A DNA stretch of 64,000 nt from JBFMFR01 sp040752025 (GTDB lineage: Bacteria > Chloroflexota > Anaerolineae > Anaerolineales > UBA4823): positions 1 through 64,000 of the forward strand of contig JBFMFR010000023.1 of the NCBI GenBank assembly GCA_040752025.1. The letters run 5' to 3'. The notes under the pieces were generated by a model. The model made no database searches. It saw nothing but the letters and a program-made list of their open reading frames with translations, and was not told the DNA's origin. Made by a program: the position numbers and the translations under genes. Positions 1-8,430 of the stretch are shown here, piece after piece (the first letter of the stretch is position 1; each line of letters begins with the position of its first letter).

Positions 1-2
1 CT

Positions 3-110
3 GCTTGGGAGGCTGCACGAAACCAAAAACACGCAACCGTTGATTGGCAATTTAGTGTTTCTGATGCCCGGATAAAGCTCAAGCGTCTCTATCCAAACTT
101 GTCAGAATAA
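3..110 (+). CDS. IS630-like transposase, C-terminal end (runs in from left edge)
   Basis: A reading frame open from the window edge ends with a TAA at 108-110. Its last 35 residues include ATVDWQFSVSDARIKLKRLY followed by PNLSE. The pattern W-x-F-(S/T)-x-x-D-A-R-x-K-L-x-x-L-Y-P is typical of the C-terminus of IS630-family DDE transposases, which cut and paste an insertion sequence into TA targets. The catalytic DDE residues lie outside the window, so I cannot say whether the element is intact. No terminal inverted repeat was recognised in the 150 bases downstream. Confidence 0.6.
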   Translation, partial: AWEAARNQKHATVDWQFSVSDARIKLKRLYPNLSE

Positions 111-230
111 AATTGGAAAGGTACTAGCGGATTTGTGGTGTTTGGCAGTAATTCATTTCTGGAAGACTCGAATAAAGTTATTTAGCGGGTCATAAAGCGA
201 TACAAAAAGCGATATAAAAGCTCAAAATAC

Positions 231-259
231 TTGTATTGACCAAATGCCTGGGCTATACT
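231..259 (+). promoter_or_regulatory. Candidate sigma-70-type promoter for the secreted protein gene
   Basis: TTGTAT (231-236) and TATACT (254-259) are separated by 17 bases, about 120 bases before the chosen start at 378. The AT-rich stretch between the transposase end and this promoter (111-230) holds two copies of AAAGCGATA (194-202 and 206-214), 12 bases apart, which may be an operator or chance. I see no gene between 111 and 377. Confidence 0.4.
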
Positions 260-377
260 TTTTTTCATAACCCAGAGTGGTTCGCATAGGATGCAATCGG
301 TTTGTTTTCTCGACCAGGCCATGCGGGTTATGCCATCTCTTTCAGGAAAGGTTCAGGCTCTCAATACAGGTGCTAAC

Positions 378-3300
378 ATGAAACGCAAACTTCTCTCCGT
401 TTTATTGATCACGGTCATCTTAGTGACCCTCTTCGGGCCAACGCATACGGCCTTTGGACACGGTTCCTGGATGACCCTGGCGCCCCGGCGCGAGGTGCTG
501 CCCTCACGACCTGCGCCAGTTGTCGACGGTGTTTGTGACGCCGTCACCGAATACGCTGGGGCGTGGTCGCTGCATCGCATTCTCTACCACCCGCGCGTCG
601 AGGAACAGCCTCCGGCGACGATGTATCTACTCGCTACCCAGACCGACTTTTACATTTGTATTTCGGGCATGCCGCAAAGCGTCATCGATGAGAAGCCTTT
701 TGTGGCGGTTCAGTTCGATGTTGCCCATGACGGCGGGGCTTTGACGGATAGCGACGATTTGCGATTTACCATCACCGAGGATGGCCAGACTGGCGCTTAT
801 CGCGGCAACGGCGCAGGCTTTACGCCGGCCCCAGACATCACCGGCTGGCAAATCGCCCGCACGAAGTGGCCGGATAGTGGTTTCGCCATCTATTGGTATG
901 CAGAATTCCGTATTCCACTTTCCCATTTGGGCGGTGGAAGCCCCAACACCGAGATCGGTTTTCACGTGCGCCATAACTGGTATCACTACGTGGGCGATGA
1001 TTACGTCTGGCCGCCCACGGCCGTGTGGAACGTTCCAAACACCTGGGCCGATTTGCTCTGGCTGTCTGCTCCCACCAACCAAATCCGCACAGACCGTGTG
1101 CGCATCACCCAGGGGTTGGAATACGATCCAAGCGGCGGCGTCGCCTATGATTTGATTGCCGGGCGGCAGACCCTGGTGCGCTCGCAGCTCTACACTTTGG
1201 GGACGGTTCCCACGGTGCAGAACGCGGTTTGCCAGGTGACGGCCCTCTCGGGGACGCGCACCACGCGCGTGCTGCCCGCTACGCCCAACCCTGCCAGGTT
1301 TGTCATTAATGCGCTTCCCTATGGTTTTTTCAACGGTGTTCCGGTTTTCGACTGCTGGATTCCGGGCAGCTACCTGGCAGAGGCCGGGTTGTATGAATTT
1401 GCCCTGGATTTGACCCTGGCCGGCGAGGCGGAGCATCGTTTGATCCGGCTGGGCACACACCAGTTCCAGCCCACCCGGGACCTGCGCATCTTCCTGTGGC
1501 CGCAGCAGGCGCCCAACCGCCCGGATACGCCGGATGGACGCTACTGGGGGTCTGACCTGACCCGGGCGATCCCGGCAGCCATGGCCCAGTTCTGGCGCAT
1601 GCACCCGCTGCGCGATGGGGTTGCGCCCATCCCGGCCTCCGGCGCGCCTGGCACGGCAGGCCTGCGCTATTACATCTATCCCTCCATCGCTACCTGCATG
1701 ACGGCGTGGCCCAACTGCGACCGCACCCGCGGCATGGCAAACGACGCCATGCTTCGAACCAATGCCCTGTGGTTGAGGTATCAAACCCTATCCGGCACCC
1801 GGCGCGAAGCGCTGGACTGGGGCTCGCTGCTGGGCGCGTCCACGAATACGCCTGGAGGGCAAGATTGCTGGCCGGGGCAGCGCGTCGCCGGCCAGGGTTT
1901 CGACTCCAACCCTTCAGGTTTCTCTGCTTCGATCCTGGCTCACGAAATCGCCCACTGCATGGGCGAGGTCAGCAGCGCCAGCCCGCACTATTCGGGCAGC
2001 GACCGCCATTCGGTGAACTCAACCATATCCACCAATGGGCTGCCCATGATCAACATGCTCACCAGGCAGTCTGTTGCCAAACCATTTACCACCATGTTCT
2101 ACCTGGTGGGCCCGGCGCCCAGCACCATGATGGAGGGCTGGGAGTGGAACGATCTGCGCGACCGGCTGGTGGGGACGGGTGGAGCCAAAGCAGCGCCTGG
2201 CAAGGCGGCTTCCAGCTCTGGCGCGCTTTTTCACCTGATCGGGACGATCAATCCAAACGATCAGGTGCAGATCGTCTATACGGAACAGATCAGCGATTTG
2301 CCCCTGGAACTCTCGGCGAACTTCCCGGGCAGCCCCTATGACCTGGCCTTCTTCGATGCCCAGAACAATCTGTTGGGCGCCACTCCATTCGAAGTAGCCT
2401 TCCAGGTTAGCGATGGCGGCAGCCAGTCCGCTGCCCTGGTTCTGACTGTGCCCTGGCCGGCTGGCGCAGCGCGGGTAGAAATCCGCAAAAATGGGCAGGC
2501 GCTCTACAGCCAGGTTTTCAGCCAGCAGCCGCCCCAGGTTTCGAACGTGGTGGCGGCGCCCAACAGCAACGGCAAGATCAACCTGCAGTGGAACGCCACA
2601 GACCCAGACAGCGCCACGCTGACTTACAATGTCTATTTCAAGCCCGAGGCCGGCGGCCTCCCCGCCCTGGTAGCCAGCGGGCTGACCAACCGGTCTTTCA
2701 ACTTCGACACAGACCTGGCCCCTGGAACCCAGGCAGGCATCCTGAGCGTGGAGGCCACGGATGGGTTGAACACTGGCCAGGCGGATAGCAATACCTTTGC
2801 GATTGCAGACAAGCCCCCGGTGGTCGCCATTCTGTCGCCGGTGCAGGCAGCCTACCTGGTGGAGAGCCAGCCGCAGTGGCTGTCAGGCTCAGCCTACGAT
2901 TTCACCGCCGGCGAGCTGGCCGGCAGCGCCCTCAGTTGGTCCTCTGACGTGGCCGGCAGCCTGGGAAGCGGCGCGCAAATTTTAGCCAATCTAGCGTCAG
3001 GCTGGCACACCCTGACGCTGACCGCTACAGCCCCCTCTGGCCTGAGCGCCAGCGCCAGTGTGACCGTGCATGTGCGCAGCGATCCCGACCAGGATGGCCT
3101 GGCAACCAGCTATGAGAATTCGTACGTCTGCTTGAGCCCCACGCTTTCGGACAGCCATGCAGATCCCGATGGCGATATGCTGGCTTCGTTTGGGGAGCAC
3201 CAGTATGGCACGAACCCGTGCGAAGCAGATAGCGATGGCGATGGCCTTGGCGATGGCGATGAAGTCCGCCTGGGCGGCGATCCGCTGGATGGAACCTACT

Positions 3301-3623
3301 TGCCGCTGCCCGATAAAATCTACCTGGTGGATGACGAGATCGACCTGGGAACCTGCCCATCGCCGGCCAGCGTCCCGGTGTCCTTCCAGGCTCTCGCGCC
3401 TGGCGTCGAGTGGAAGGCGGCTCCAGACAGTGACTGGATCATGGTAAGCAGCGCCAGCGGCGCAGGGGATGGGCAGTTTACGATCACGGCAAACTGCCAG
3501 GCGACGGCCCCCGGCGAGATCACCGGGAAGGTGCTGGTCAGCGCTGAAGGCGGCCAGCTCCAGATAATCCAGGTTTCGATCACCGGCAGTTACACGATTT
3601 CTATCCCATTCGTTGTGCGTTGA
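378..3623 (+). CDS. Large secreted metalloprotease-like protein with type 3 and BACON-like repeats
   Basis: The start is placed at the ATG at 378, because the next residues form a signal peptide (MKRKLLSVLLITVILVTLFG); an upstream in-frame ATG at 291 would bury it. The 1081-residue product is probably exported. Near residue 522 it has HEIAH, the zinc-binding HExxH signature of metallopeptidases, followed by further His residues; a third zinc ligand is not certain. The middle holds a fibronectin type III-like segment (about 720-800). The C-terminal part has acidic calcium-binding motifs of thrombospondin type 3 kind (DPDQDGLATSYE, DPDGDM, DSDGDGLGDGDE) and then a BACON-like beta domain ending close to the C-terminus. 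The substrate is unknown. It lies 20 bases upstream of the next gene's start and might be co-transcribed with it. Confidence 0.6.
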   Translation: MKRKLLSVLLITVILVTLFGPTHTAFGHGSWMTLAPRREVLPSRPAPVVDGVCDAVTEYAGAWSLHRILYHPRVEEQPPATMYLLATQTDFYICISGMPQSVIDEKPFVAVQFDVAHDGGALTDSDDLRFTITEDGQTGAYRGNGAGFTPAPDITGWQIARTKWPDSGFAIYWYAEFRIPLSHLGGGSPNTEIGFHVRHNWYHYVGDDYVWPPTAVWNVPNTWADLLWLSAPTNQIRTDRVRITQGLEYDPSGGVAYDLIAGRQTLVRSQLYTLGTVPTVQNAVCQVTALSGTRTTRVLPATPNPARFVINALPYGFFNGVPVFDCWIPGSYLAEAGLYEFALDLTLAGEAEHRLIRLGTHQFQPTRDLRIFLWPQQAPNRPDTPDGRYWGSDLTRAIPAAMAQFWRMHPLRDGVAPIPASGAPGTAGLRYYIYPSIATCMTAWPNCDRTRGMANDAMLRTNALWLRYQTLSGTRREALDWGSLLGASTNTPGGQDCWPGQRVAGQGFDSNPSGFSASILAHEIAHCMGEVSSASPHYSGSDRHSVNSTISTNGLPMINMLTRQSVAKPFTTMFYLVGPAPSTMMEGWEWNDLRDRLVGTGGAKAAPGKAASSSGALFHLIGTINPNDQVQIVYTEQISDLPLELSANFPGSPYDLAFFDAQNNLLGATPFEVAFQVSDGGSQSAALVLTVPWPAGAARVEIRKNGQALYSQVFSQQPPQVSNVVAAPNSNGKINLQWNATDPDSATLTYNVYFKPEAGGLPALVASGLTNRSFNFDTDLAPGTQAGILSVEATDGLNTGQADSNTFAIADKPPVVAILSPVQAAYLVESQPQWLSGSAYDFTAGELAGSALSWSSDVAGSLGSGAQILANLASGWHTLTLTATAPSGLSASASVTVHVRSDPDQDGLATSYENSYVCLSPTLSDSHADPDGDMLASFGEHQYGTNPCEADSDGDGLGDGDEVRLGGDPLDGTYLPLPDKIYLVDDEIDLGTCPSPASVPVSFQALAPGVEWKAAPDSDWIMVSSASGAGDGQFTITANCQATAPGEITGKVLVSAEGGQLQIIQVSITGSYTISIPFVVR

Positions 3624-3643
3624 GCGTTTTTGCGGGAGGAGCT

Positions 3644-6600
3644 ATGGCGCAAGAAATTCCATTCGGGCAGTTTGCACGGCAGCGTCGCCGGGAATTGGAC
3701 CTTACCCAGGAAGAGCTGGCGCGGCGCGTGGGCTGCGCGGCCATCACCCTGCGCAAAATCGAAGCGGAAGACTTGCGCCCCTCCCAACAAATCGCCGAGC
3801 GGCTGGCCATGGCCCTGGCCATTCCGCTGGATGAGCGCGCCAGCTTCGTCCGGCAGGCGCGGGCGATCCGGCCCGAGGCGGTGGATGGGCAGAGCGTACC
3901 CACCGCCCCGGGCCTGGATGAAATCGGGCGCGAAGACCTGTCGGGGCGCGCCATCCGCGGCTATGCCCTGGCAGAGCGCATCGGTGCGGGAGGCATGGGG
4001 GCGGTCTACCGGGCGGTGCAGCCCAACGTCGAGCGCGAAGTCGCCATCAAGATCATCCTGCCCGCTTTTGCTAACCAGACCGAATTTGTCCGCCGCTTCG
4101 AGGCCGAAGCCCAGTTGGTGGCGCGCTTAGAACACCCACATATCGTGCCGTTGTACGATTACTGGCGCGAACCGGGCGTCGCCTATCTGGTCATGCGCCT
4201 GCTGCGCGGCGGGAATATCCAGGAACTATTAAGCGAGGGAGCGCTGCCGTTAGAAGCCGTGGCGCGCTTTGTCGATCAAATCTGCCCGGCCTTACATGCC
4301 GCCCACCGCATTGGCGTAATCCACCGGGATTTGAAGCCCGCCAACGTGCTGCTCGATGAAGACAACAACGCCTACCTGGCCGATTTTGGGATTGCCAAGA
4401 ACTTCGGCAACCCCGATTTTGAGAACCAGACCCGTATGGATGCCGTCGTCGGTTCCCTGCAATACATGTCGCCTGAACAAATCCAATCGCTAACGGTGCG
4501 GCCGCAAACAGACATCTACTGCCTGGGGATTATGCTGTATGAGATGCTGACCGGCAGCCTGCCCTTCACCGGGCCAACGCCTTTAGACATGATCCGCCAA
4601 CACGTTACAGCGCCCATGCCGCCCCTGGCTGCCCGGCGAGAAGGATTGCCGGCAGAACTGGATGCCGTTATCCATCGCGCCACCGCCAAGGATTCTCAAG
4701 AACGCTACGCCGATATCCTGGCTTTGCAGCAGGACTTCCAGCGGGCAATCACGAATACCGCGCCAGTTCACGTAGGTTTTATAGATGTTTCCGAGGAAGA
4801 AGAGGTCCACAGCGAAATTGCCAATCCTTTCAAAGGGCTGCGGGCTTTCAGCGAAGCCGATGCAGACGATTTCTTTGGGCGCGAAACCCTGGTTCACCAG
4901 TTGCTGGCGCGCCTGGGCGAAGGCGGCGACCTGAGCCGCTTCCTGGCTTTGATCGGGCCGAGCGGCAGCGGCAAATCGTCGGTGGTCAAAGCCGGCCTGA
5001 TCCCTGCCCTGCGGCGCGGCGCGCTGCCCGGCTCTGAGAACTGGTTCATCGTGGATATGCTGCCTGGCAGCCATCCTTTCGAAGAACTGGAGGCCTGTTT
5101 GCTGCGGGTAGCGGTCAACCCTCCGGAGAGCCTGCTGTCGCAACTGAAAGACAGCAACCGCGGGCTGCTGCGGGCTGTAAGGCGCATCTTACCGCCTGAT
5201 CCATCGGTCGAACTGGTGCTGATCGTTGATCAGTTCGAAGAATTGTTCACCCTGGTCACGGAAGAAGCAGACCGGGCGCTATTCCTGGACAATCTGGCAA
5301 ACGCTATTCTGGATGAACGCAGCCGCTTACGGGTCATCATCACCCTGCGCGCCGATTTCACCGATCGCCCGCTGCGCTACGTGGATTTTGGTGAACTGCT
5401 CAACCGCCGGTTCGAGTTTGTCCTGCCCCTGACGCCTGATGAATTGGAACGGTCGATTGTTGGCCCAACCCAACGGGTGGGGCTGAAATTGGAAAAAGGG
5501 CTGACTTCTGGCATGATCCGCGCCGTGAGCGGGCAGCCCGGCGCGCTGCCGCTGCTGCAATATGCGCTTACCGAGCTGTTCGAGAAACGCCAGGGCCGCA
5601 CACTCACCCAAAAAGCTTACGCCGAGATGGGAGGCGTGCTCGGCGCGCTGGGAAGGCGCGCCGAGACGGTATTTACCAGCCTGGATGAAGGCGGCCAGAA
5701 CGCAGCCAGGCAGTTATTTCTGCGCCTGGTGACTTTGGGAGAGGGCATAGAAGACACTCGCCGGCGCGCCTTACGCACCGAATTGGAGATGTTGGTTGGC
5801 AGCTCAGCCGAGGATATTCAGAAGAGCATCGAGGTTTTTGGCCGCTCGCGCCTGCTCTCCTTTGATCGCGATCCCTTGACGCGCGGCGCGACCGTCGAAG
5901 TGGCGCATGAAGCCTTGATCCGCGAATGGGAGCGGCTGAGCAACTGGCTGGCCGAAAACCGGGCAGATATCCGCCTGGAACGCCAGCTTGCCGCTGCCGC
6001 AGCCGATTGGGAACAGGCCGGGCAAGATGCCAGCTTCCTGCTCACCGGGGCGCGCCTGGCGCAGTTCGAGAACTGGGCCGAGGGGACCACGCTGGCCTTG
6101 CTGCAAGGTGAGCGCGACTTTCTGGATGCCAGCATTGCAGAGCGCGACCGGCAGATCGTCAGTGAACGCCAACGCCAGCAGCGTGAACTGGAAACCGCCC
6201 AACGCCTGGCCGAAACAGAACGCCAATCTGCCGCCCGGCTGAGGGCGCGCAACCGCGTCATCTCAGCCGTTGGCGTCGTTGCCCTGGTTTTGGCATTGCT
6301 GGCGGGCTTCCTGGGCTTGAAGGCATCTACAAATGCGGAAACTGCACAGTCCGAGGCGCATCTGCGCGCCACCCAACAGGCCGCTGCCGAAGCCAACTTC
6401 ACCCGCGCCGAAGCTCAACGCCTGGCTGCCGAGGCCAATAACGCCTTGAAATCCAACGCCGATCCACAGACGATCGCCTTGCTGTCCATCCGCTCGCTCA
6501 ACCTGCAATATTCCCCGCAGGGTGATGAGGCGCTGCTGGGCGCTGCCGCTCTGGTTTACCCCACTCAAGTGATCACACACGCCGCGCCCCTGAACAATGC

Positions 6601-8416
6601 CCGGTTCTCGCCCGATGGTCGATCTGTGCTGCTGGCTGGCGTGGATGGGTTTGCTCGCCTGGTCGAATTGCAGACCGGCCAGGAACTGCGCCGCTTTGCT
6701 ATACCACAGGGTTACACCGTGGGGGTGTTTTCACCCGATGGGCGGCTCATCGCCACGAAATCCGAAGAAAACCTGCTGCAAATCTGGGATGCGCAGTCGG
6801 GCCAGGAGCTCCAGCGTTTTACTCCCACTTCCTATATCACTCACATAACTTTCACAAAGGACAGCCAAAGTTTGCTGCTGGGCGCAGATGACCAGACTCT
6901 GCACCTGCTTAATGTGGAGACCGCCGAGGAAACGCGCCAGTGGGAACTTCAGGAAAGCATCCACTTCCTTTTCCCCTCTGCTCGCAAGGTCATCATTTAT
7001 TCACGTGAAGCCAGCCTGAGCACGCTGTGGGATCTGGAAACGGATACTGCCTTGTTTACGCTGGATCACTCTGGCAAGGGTATGCAGGCGCAAAGCCTTT
7101 CACAGGATGAGAGCCGTTACGCAGCGAGCTATGATGATGGGGAGATCGCCGTATGGGACCTGACCACCGGCAAATTGATCAACCAGATTGCCAGCACAGG
7201 CGGGATGATTTTCAGCATAGCATTCTCTTCCAATGGTCAATTGCTATTAGCGGGTGGGGCTGATGACATCCTGCGCATCCTGGATATTCAAACTGGGCAG
7301 GTGTTACATCGATTTGTTATTGGGTCAACGATATTCCAGGCCGAATTTTCACCGGATGGGCGACTGGCAATGGCAATGACCGAAAACGCGACCAGCCTGT
7401 GGGAGGGCGAAGCCCATCCCCGGTATCCGCTGTTGGCCGGCCATTCTGGTTATCTCAGCGCGGTAAGTTTCTCCCCGGATGGGGCCACCCTGGCTACCGC
7501 CGACAGCGAGGGACAACTGCGCCTGTGGGATATTCAGAGCGGAGTGGCCCGGTGGGTGGTTGATGGAGCCGGCAGCATCAATTACGGGTTGGAGTTTTCT
7601 CCCGATGGCCGTTACCTGCTCACCGGCAACTGGGATGGCGCGGCGTTATTATGGGGCGCGCAGACAGGCGATCTGATTCGCCAATATATTTCCGATCGCC
7701 TGAGTGTTATCCAGGAAGTGGCCTTTTCGCCGGATGGCAGGTATTTCCTGGCTGCCGGGAGGACTTTCGAGCGCACTACCGCGGCGCTGATTTGGGAAGC
7801 CGAAACCGGCAAAGAATTCAGAGCTTTCGAGATGCCGGTTGGCGCCTACAGCGTTGACTACGCGCCGGATGGAGGCAGCGTGCTGACCGCCAACGAGGAT
7901 GGCATCGTCAGAATATGGGATGTAACCCGTGGAGAGCTGGCGCGCCAGTTTACTGCATCCGCAGGGAATTTGAATGTGGGGCGCTTCTCGCCGGATGGCA
8001 AGATCATTCTTACGGCCGGGAATGACGGGGTTGCCCGCTTATGGGATGCGCTTAGTGGAGAAGAAATCCAGCATTTCACCGGTCATAGCGATGGCATCAT
8101 GCACGCCGCGTTTTCACCAGATGGGAAGTACGTAGCAACCGCCAGCTATGACAACACAGTTCGCCTTTGGGAGGTCTCCAATGGGCAAGAGTTACGCCGT
8201 TATATCGGGCATACCGCCGGCGTAGAAAATGTAACCTTCTCGCCGGATGGCAAGCTGCTGGTCTCAGTAGCAGATGACGCCACCGCCCGGCTATGGGATG
8301 TCGATATCCAGGCAACCATGCGTTCTCTGTGCAGCATTCTCTTGCGAGATTTCACCGAAACTGAACAACGGCAATATACCATTTCAGGCTCGTTTCCTAC
8401 CTGCGCTTATCCCTAG
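3644..8416 (+). CDS. HTH-Ser/Thr kinase-STAND NTPase-WD40 signalling fusion
   Basis: This 1590-residue protein combines four modules. Residues 1-75 are an XRE-type helix-turn-helix (LTQEELARRVGCAAITLRKI). Residues 105-370 are a protein kinase with GAGGMGAVYRA, the catalytic Lys in VAIK, HRDLKPAN (about 227) and DFG (about 247). Residues 394-870 are a STAND NTPase beginning NPFKGLRAFSEADADDFFGR, with Walker A GPSGSGKSS (about 440) and Walker B LVLIVDQFEELF (about 524). A membrane segment lies near 872-894, and at least ten WD40 repeats with recurring FSPDG and LWD fill the rest to residue 1560. The ATG at 3644 is chosen for its GGAGGAGCT Shine-Dalgarno; an in-frame TTG at 3620 is also possible. 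The WD40 part probably senses a ligand outside or at the membrane and drives the kinase. The target is unknown. Confidence 0.85.
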   Translation: MAQEIPFGQFARQRRRELDLTQEELARRVGCAAITLRKIEAEDLRPSQQIAERLAMALAIPLDERASFVRQARAIRPEAVDGQSVPTAPGLDEIGREDLSGRAIRGYALAERIGAGGMGAVYRAVQPNVEREVAIKIILPAFANQTEFVRRFEAEAQLVARLEHPHIVPLYDYWREPGVAYLVMRLLRGGNIQELLSEGALPLEAVARFVDQICPALHAAHRIGVIHRDLKPANVLLDEDNNAYLADFGIAKNFGNPDFENQTRMDAVVGSLQYMSPEQIQSLTVRPQTDIYCLGIMLYEMLTGSLPFTGPTPLDMIRQHVTAPMPPLAARREGLPAELDAVIHRATAKDSQERYADILALQQDFQRAITNTAPVHVGFIDVSEEEEVHSEIANPFKGLRAFSEADADDFFGRETLVHQLLARLGEGGDLSRFLALIGPSGSGKSSVVKAGLIPALRRGALPGSENWFIVDMLPGSHPFEELEACLLRVAVNPPESLLSQLKDSNRGLLRAVRRILPPDPSVELVLIVDQFEELFTLVTEEADRALFLDNLANAILDERSRLRVIITLRADFTDRPLRYVDFGELLNRRFEFVLPLTPDELERSIVGPTQRVGLKLEKGLTSGMIRAVSGQPGALPLLQYALTELFEKRQGRTLTQKAYAEMGGVLGALGRRAETVFTSLDEGGQNAARQLFLRLVTLGEGIEDTRRRALRTELEMLVGSSAEDIQKSIEVFGRSRLLSFDRDPLTRGATVEVAHEALIREWERLSNWLAENRADIRLERQLAAAAADWEQAGQDASFLLTGARLAQFENWAEGTTLALLQGERDFLDASIAERDRQIVSERQRQQRELETAQRLAETERQSAARLRARNRVISAVGVVALVLALLAGFLGLKASTNAETAQSEAHLRATQQAAAEANFTRAEAQRLAAEANNALKSNADPQTIALLSIRSLNLQYSPQGDEALLGAAALVYPTQVITHAAPLNNARFSPDGRSVLLAGVDGFARLVELQTGQELRRFAIPQGYTVGVFSPDGRLIATKSEENLLQIWDAQSGQELQRFTPTSYITHITFTKDSQSLLLGADDQTLHLLNVETAEETRQWELQESIHFLFPSARKVIIYSREASLSTLWDLETDTALFTLDHSGKGMQAQSLSQDESRYAASYDDGEIAVWDLTTGKLINQIASTGGMIFSIAFSSNGQLLLAGGADDILRILDIQTGQVLHRFVIGSTIFQAEFSPDGRLAMAMTENATSLWEGEAHPRYPLLAGHSGYLSAVSFSPDGATLATADSEGQLRLWDIQSGVARWVVDGAGSINYGLEFSPDGRYLLTGNWDGAALLWGAQTGDLIRQYISDRLSVIQEVAFSPDGRYFLAAGRTFERTTAALIWEAETGKEFRAFEMPVGAYSVDYAPDGGSVLTANEDGIVRIWDVTRGELARQFTASAGNLNVGRFSPDGKIILTAGNDGVARLWDALSGEEIQHFTGHSDGIMHAAFSPDGKYVATASYDNTVRLWEVSNGQELRRYIGHTAGVENVTFSPDGKLLVSVADDATARLWDVDIQATMRSLCSILLRDFTETEQRQYTISGSFPTCAYP

Positions 8417-8430
8417 ACGTTAGAACACAG

